From positions 2,108,001 through 2,172,000 of the forward strand of contig JAJUBI010000002.1 of the NCBI GenBank assembly GCA_022419385.1: a stretch of DNA of 64,000 nt, in the 5' to 3' direction. The DNA is from Paraconiothyrium sp. Pb-2020. Lineage: Eukaryota > Ascomycota > Dothideomycetes > Pleosporales > Didymosphaeriaceae. Positions 58,675 through 64,000 of the stretch are shown here, piece by piece. Each line of letters opens with the position of its first letter. Position 1 is the stretch's first letter. A program made the position numbers and the translations under genes. Below the pieces are notes generated by a model that was not told the origin of the DNA, did not search any database, and saw nothing but the letters and a program-made list of their open reading frames with translations.

Positions 58675-59799
58675 GAATCTAGAGGTAGTTTATAATAGTA
58701 AATTATACTAAATAGTTTATTCTATTCCCTCTCCAGTATTTAGTAAGGCTACTACTAAGATAAGAATCTATAATACTAAAAAAAAGCTTAATAAAGTAGT
58801 TTAAAAAATAGCTAGATATTTTATAATAGTACTTTATAAATAAGTCTATTTTTTATTTCTATTTAGTATATTCTATTACTAATTACTATTTAAGAGTACT
58901 AGTAGTTACTCTAAGTAGTTCTAGCTTTAAAATAGTACTCTTATACTTAATAATAAGAAGACTAAGCCTAGTATACTTATATATAGTTACTCTTACTTTA
59001 CTATAGCCTAAAATATTAAGTATAGGTATACTTAGTTTAGTTTTAATAAAAATAAAATACTATTATCCCTAAATAAGGTAAAAGGCCTAGTATAGTAATA
59101 ATTAGTAACTATTCAGTATAATTTAGTACTAATTAGTACTTTAGGTTTCTAGTTATCTCTATATAATTACTATAACTACTAGGGAAGCCTATAAGGCGTA
59201 TAATAGGGCTTATAAAAGTAAATAGGTAGTTATTAATACTTATAAGGTTACTAATTAGCTAAATATACTAATTCTAGCTACTTTAGCCTAAGGTATACTA
59301 GCTCCTACTACTCTAGCCTAAGATAGTTATTATTCTACTATTCTAGAATTAGTTAGTTTAACTTTTAATACTCTAGGGTCTCCTCCTATCTATAGTAATA
59401 ATAAATAGTAATTAGTTTATTTTAATATCTAATTTATAAAACCTTTCCTCTTTAAGAATAAAATAATTTATACTACCTTAAATAGAATTAAGTAGAAGTA
59501 TCTATTTAGTACTAGCTTTACTTAGATACTATCTAGTACTTTTTAGAGAATATTTAATAGTATATAATATATATAATACTAAAGTAGTATAGTTTAGTAG
59601 TATATATAGTTTCTTAGTTTAAATCTTAACTTTTAATAACTAAGTAGGGCTACTTCTAGTTTTCTAGATAGTTTAGGCTCTAATAATACTTAATTTTAAT
59701 TACCTTCTTAATTTAACTATTCTATTAAAATATTTTATTTATTTTATAAATTTACTTACTACTAAACTCCCTTTAGGAGATATATAGGGAATTAAAGAA

Positions 59800-61200
59800 T
59801 AAAAAAATTTAATTATAATAAAAAGCTATATTTAGGCTCTTTTTAGTCTAGATTAGTACTGGGTATTTTATAAATAATTATTTTTTAAGTAACTTTCTAA
59901 AGTAGCTTTATTTACCCCTTTCTTTTAGAGGTTATTCTTAACCTTATATCTTTTATAATTAAATTTTAATTCTTAACCTTCTTAGTCTAATTTTAAGTCT
60001 AGACTAGAATTCTTATAGTATATTAATACTAATAAATTCTTCTATTTTTTAGAAGTTTATATCTTCTTTATAGTCTTTCTATTTAATAAAATATTTTTAT
60101 TATATATTCTATCTCTTCTACCTCTCTATAATTTAGTCTATTTTAAAAATATTATTCTCTATTTAGTATAATATATCTATAATTAGCTCTTATAAATATA
60201 GGATTATCTCTTTTAGTATAAATAGTTCTAATAAAAATAAATAGAAGACTAAATAGGTACTTCTAAATTTAAGAAGATTTATATAGTAAACTATTAAAAA
60301 AGTACTAATATATTAGATTACTTTCTCTAGACCTAAGAACTTCTAGTCTAATTTCTTACTTAGATAGATTATTTTTATATAATAGTTATTAATCTAGACC
60401 TTATCTTTTACTTTAAGATTAAGTAGAAGTCTCTTCTAATTAGTAAGCTATTTCTAGTATTTTTAGATAGTGTTAAGCTTATTTAAACTTATACTTATAC
60501 TCTAAGTAGTTCTTTTAAAATACAGAAGTTCTAAAGACTTTCTCTATTTTCTAGGCTCTATTTAGGCTGATTTAGCTCTCTAGAGTTATAATTATAGTAA
60601 ACTTAGTATAGTATATACCTAGTTAAGGTATATTTACTATTATTATAGGTATATTCTACTAATAATATTTATAATACCTAATTATTCTACTCTAGGCTAT
60701 AGAAAATATAAAGCTATTACTTTAAAATTTAATTTTAATTTTTTATCCACTTATTTATTTATAGGTAAAAAATAGAGATAAATATTCTTCTTAAGTTTAA
60801 ATAGTAGTAGAAGGTATTCTAATATTTAGATTATATTACTAGGCCTTAGTCTAATAAGATTATCTCTAAATTACTATATAATTATATAACTTCCCTTATC
60901 TAGGCTTCTATTAGATTATTTTTACTCTAATCTATTCTAGCTAGGATATAATATACTATTTTAGAGAAGTAATCTACTATTACTAGTATTATATTATAAA
61001 TTACTCTAGTAAACTTACTTAGGAGTAGATCTATAATAAAGTTTATAGTTATATATTACTATAGACGATCTAAAATAGGTAATAGCTATAAAAGGCTATA
61101 TAACTTATATTTCTTAGAAGTTACCCTTTAGTAATATTTATAATTATAAATATAGTTAGCTATATTCTTTAATATACCTATCTAGTAATAATATTTTTAT
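59800..61200 (-). mobile_element. Second gypsy-like relic, integrase tail
   Basis: Minus-strand frames, broken by stops, show the C-terminal integrase/chromo-like region: KFLGLEKVI with a stop in the middle and INLLKFRSTYLVFYLFLLEL near 60240-60350, which resembles the KFLGPFKVI...HPVFHVSLLEPY block of Gypsy elements. Boundaries are unknown and no matching LTRs were seen within the window. Confidence 0.45.
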
Positions 61201-61244
61201 ATATATTCTAATATTCTAGTTATACTAAAGTAACTAGTAAGAGA

Positions 61245-61885
61245 GTTATTACTATATAATTAGTAACTAAGTTATTAGTATTACTATTTTTCTAAATAGT
61301 AATAGTAATAGTAATTAGTAACTAAGATTTTTTTAAATAGTAATAGTAATAATGATTAGTAACTAAGTTAGTAAGACTAAGTAATTACTCAGTTACTATT
61401 TTAGTAACTGAAATTAATATTAGAATTAAATAAATCTAAAATACTAGATTTATTGAGTATACGTACTAGAATATAAATCTAGTTTTAAAAAATTTATAAC
61501 TATAATATAGAGCTATATATAATTAGTTTTAATCTTTTTCTACTTCTTTATTTTTCTAAGTCTAAATAAAGTAACTTAAGATTAATTATTTATAGGCTAA
61601 TATAATAGCTAAAAGAATACTAAGACTAGATTTATAATTTAAAAAGTATACTCTATAAATCTAGTATTTTAGATTTATTTAATTCTAATATTAATTTTAG
61701 TTACTAAAATAGTAATTAAGTAATTACTTAGTATTACTATCTTTCTAAATAGTAACAGTAATTAGTAATTAGTAACTAAGTAATTACTAAATAGTTTAGT
61801 AACTAAGTAATTAATTACTAATACTATTTCGTAATTAGTATTACTATTTAGTAATACTAATTACTAAAAATTTATAACACTGGGT
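61245..61885. mobile_element. Foldback element, non-autonomous DNA transposon
   Basis: Two arms are inverted copies: 61391-61462 and 61646-61717 pair over 72 bp with few mismatches, separated by a 183-bp loop; outside them, tandem AGTAATAGTA-type repeats also mirror each other to about 61245 and 61885. The right end reads ACACTG, i.e. CAGTGTTATAA on the other strand, which resembles hAT-type ends. No transposase frame was found. No clear target duplication. Confidence 0.5.
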
Positions 61886-64000
61886 ATAAGTAGACTTAGT
61901 AGGTTATTAACTTTATTATAAGGTATCTTCTTTTTACGTATATATACCTCTATTCTAATTAGGGTAGGCTACCTATTCTCTTCCTATATAATATATATAT
62001 ATATTATATTGTTTTAATATCACTAGGAGGTTTTAATAAATCGAAAAATTTAGATCTAAAGGTTAAGTACTATTCCTAAGTATCTAATAACTAAGAAGGT
62101 AACTAAAGAGGCCTATATAAGTAGACTAAACTAAAAAGGTATTTATATCTAGGTATAATACTTCTATATATACTAAGGTTTCTAATAATAGAGAGAGGTA
62201 AAAACCTTAAGAATAGTTATTATAAGAAGTATTAGGGATAGTGTTAGAAAAGAATAGGTATTTATAGGTAGATTACGCCCACCTATATTACTTTATCTCT
62301 CCTATACTATACTTATTCTATAATCTATCCTATAATCTATTCTATAATTTATTAATTATTAGAAGCAGCTACTATCTTATTATCTATAATATTATATCTA
62401 ATTCTAGTATATTATAGTCCTTTATAGTAATATTACTTATAGTTCTAGGCCTACTAATATATTACCTTTATATTAAAATTAACTTAACTAACTATAACCT
62501 ACTATAGGTAGAAATATACCCTACTATCTATAAAAAGTATAATAAATAAATATAAAGAAAGGCTAAGTAGTATTACTAGAGTATCTATTTAATAATAATA
62601 TAGTTCTTAGATAATAGGGAGCTTAACTAAGTTAAGAGATAGTTAAAGAAGTAGAAAAATAAAATATAGGTATATATAGGTATAGTAGAGGTGCTTAATC
62701 TATATAAGCTAGGGTAGATAGTAGTAAAATATAAAGAGGAGAACTTTATATACTACTTATTATACTTATAAAATATCTAGGTTATAAAAAGGTATTATAA
62801 GGATAAAGAGTGGGTCTAGACCTAAATCTAGGCCCATAGTAATATATAGGAAATATATAATAATAGCGAACCTTTTTTATTTTATTTTATACCTTTTTTT
62901 TACTATTATAGTACTAACTAACTAATAGTAAATTAAATACTAATATACCTTCTTACTAACCTTACCTAGTACTTTTTAATAGTAATCTAATTTTATCTAC
63001 AGACTACTCTTATCTCTAATACCTTTTACCTTTACCTACCTTTACTAATTCTTATTTACTCTTACCTACCTATACCTACTAATACCTTATAACTTAACTA
63101 ATATACTCTAGTACTCTTATACCTACTATATTATTATTACTAATTAATTACTTATATAATTACTTATACTAATTCTAGTAATAAAGCCTCTATATTATTA
63201 AGCTAACCTAGGTATAGTACTATAACTATATACTCTATTATCTACTCTATAAAAACTAGATTATCTATTATTTTATTTTTAATAAACTTTTAGAGTTTAC
63301 TTCCCTACTTCTTAGTAAACTCTATATTCTTTTTCTACTATACCTAACTAATATATCCTAATTAGTTAGTAATACCTTATGTAGTAATTATATACTTAAC
63401 TTACTAATAAAGTCTAAGAATATATTCTCTAAAACTATAAACTTTAGTATTTTTTTACTAAAAGAGAGGACCTTAGGTATAGAGATAAGTCTAAGATTAT
63501 ATATAAGACTTCTAAGCTACCTACGTTACGTTAGTATTAAATTTACTTTATTATAGGGGATAAAGTCTTTATCTATATAGACTATATTAATACCTTCGCC
63601 TTTAATTAGTTATTTATTTACTACTATCATAATAAAAATAAAATAAAATATTTACCTCTATTTAAATAATTATATACCTTTTCTACTTAATCATATACTA
63701 TAAGTTACTTCCTAATAGGCTACTATTAAAATACTTAAGTTATAAAGTAATATCTCTTTTTTATTCCTTATTACTTATCTTAATATTATAGTACCTATAT
63801 ATAAATACTAGCTTAGTATTAGCCTAAATAAGAAGTATATTATACTATTATAGTTTTCCCTAAAGGTATAGCTATAGCTTAGTTAGACCCTCTAGAAGAA
63901 CTTTATAGTAAGCCTTAGTATAGGTTAGCTTTAGTAACTTACACACCTTAGTAAGCCTATATTTTATAAAATATACCTTTTTTATCTCCTTTCTATCTTA
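61886..64000. other. Unclassified AT-rich relic
   Basis: Repeat-like AT-rich DNA running off the window end. Plus-strand fragments around 62030-62250 and 62460-62900 look like decayed coding sequence of a transposon, but no motif could be assigned. No gene. Confidence 0.4.

Larger units (their letters stand above)
48985..64000. other. AT-rich, RIP-like repeat block
   Basis: Within about 100 bp the DNA changes from gene-like composition to a TA-dominated sequence nearly free of CA and TG dinucleotides. No frame here has coding appearance without stops. It reads as transposons mutated by C-to-T changes on both strands, as in RIP. Named elements are listed separately; the rest (notably 56,956-58,242, 58,680-59,750 and 61,900-64,000) is unclassifiable relic DNA. 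Confidence 0.85.

Noticed and set aside
48985..64000. CRISPR array or intact genes in the AT-rich block
   Set aside because: Repeats are LTR copies and AT tracts, not spaced short repeats; every frame is broken by stops.
1..64000. tRNA or rRNA genes
   Set aside because: Looked for the T-loop GGTTCGAATCC-type signature and cloverleaf stems by eye; none convincing. A tRNA scan would settle it.

Overview
The window is nuclear DNA of a filamentous ascomycete (Pezizomycotina, probably a dothideomycete; the class is inference). The genes are cut by short GT-AG introns, mostly 45-60 nt with CTAAC/CTGAC-type branch sites, the proteins are fungal (delta-COP, APC4, Spt20, Rcm1, Arl3, uL2), and the last 15 kb is an AT-rich, repeat-filled block that looks like repeat-induced point mutation (RIP).

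Layout. 1-34 kb is ordinary gene-dense DNA: the 3' end of an unrecognised Ser/Pro-rich protein, a broken unknown gene, coatomer delta, an acidic nuclear-type protein, a NIPA-family Mg2+ transporter, APC4, ribosomal protein uL2, an F-box protein, a small hydrophilic protein, a P-loop sulfotransferase-like protein, a three-TM protein, a PhoD phosphatase relic, an SRPBCC protein and Spt20. 34-37 kb is lower in GC and holds only coding-like scraps on both strands. 37-45.5 kb carries D-arabinono-1,4-lactone oxidase, then the most interesting locus (39.67-42.19 kb), then an SRA-YDG protein. 45.9-48.9 kb holds Rcm1 and an Arl3-type GTPase that is frameshifted near its end. From about 48,985 to the end, GC content falls abruptly.

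The main discovery candidate is a divergent gene pair. On the minus strand (39,670-40,099) lies a 126-residue secreted precursor with a signal peptide and five copies of the peptide D(S/A)DD(I/V)WLW, four of them followed by Kex2-type KR or KKR. The copies are conserved in amino acids but use different codons. On the plus strand (40,827-42,185) lies a UstYa/DUF3328 protein with both HxxHC motifs (HQLHC and HSLHC) and one TM segment. That combination is the signature of a fungal dikaritin-type RiPP (ustiloxin, phomopsin, asperipin class). A tryptophan-bounded WLW core does not match any core I recall. No other tailoring enzyme is obvious, so the locus is a minimal two-gene system.

The AT-rich block contains a Ty3/Gypsy-type LTR element (LTRs 50,235-50,635 and 56,525-56,955; pol and gag on the minus strand, full of stops), an inverted lone LTR only 46 bp from it (49,758-50,188), a solo LTR with a perfect 5-bp target duplication GAATC (58,243-58,674), a second gypsy-like relic (about 59.8-61.2 kb) and a foldback element near 61.2-61.9 kb. 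I found no intact gene there. Gene models are my own splicing by eye; no similarity search or RNA evidence was available.
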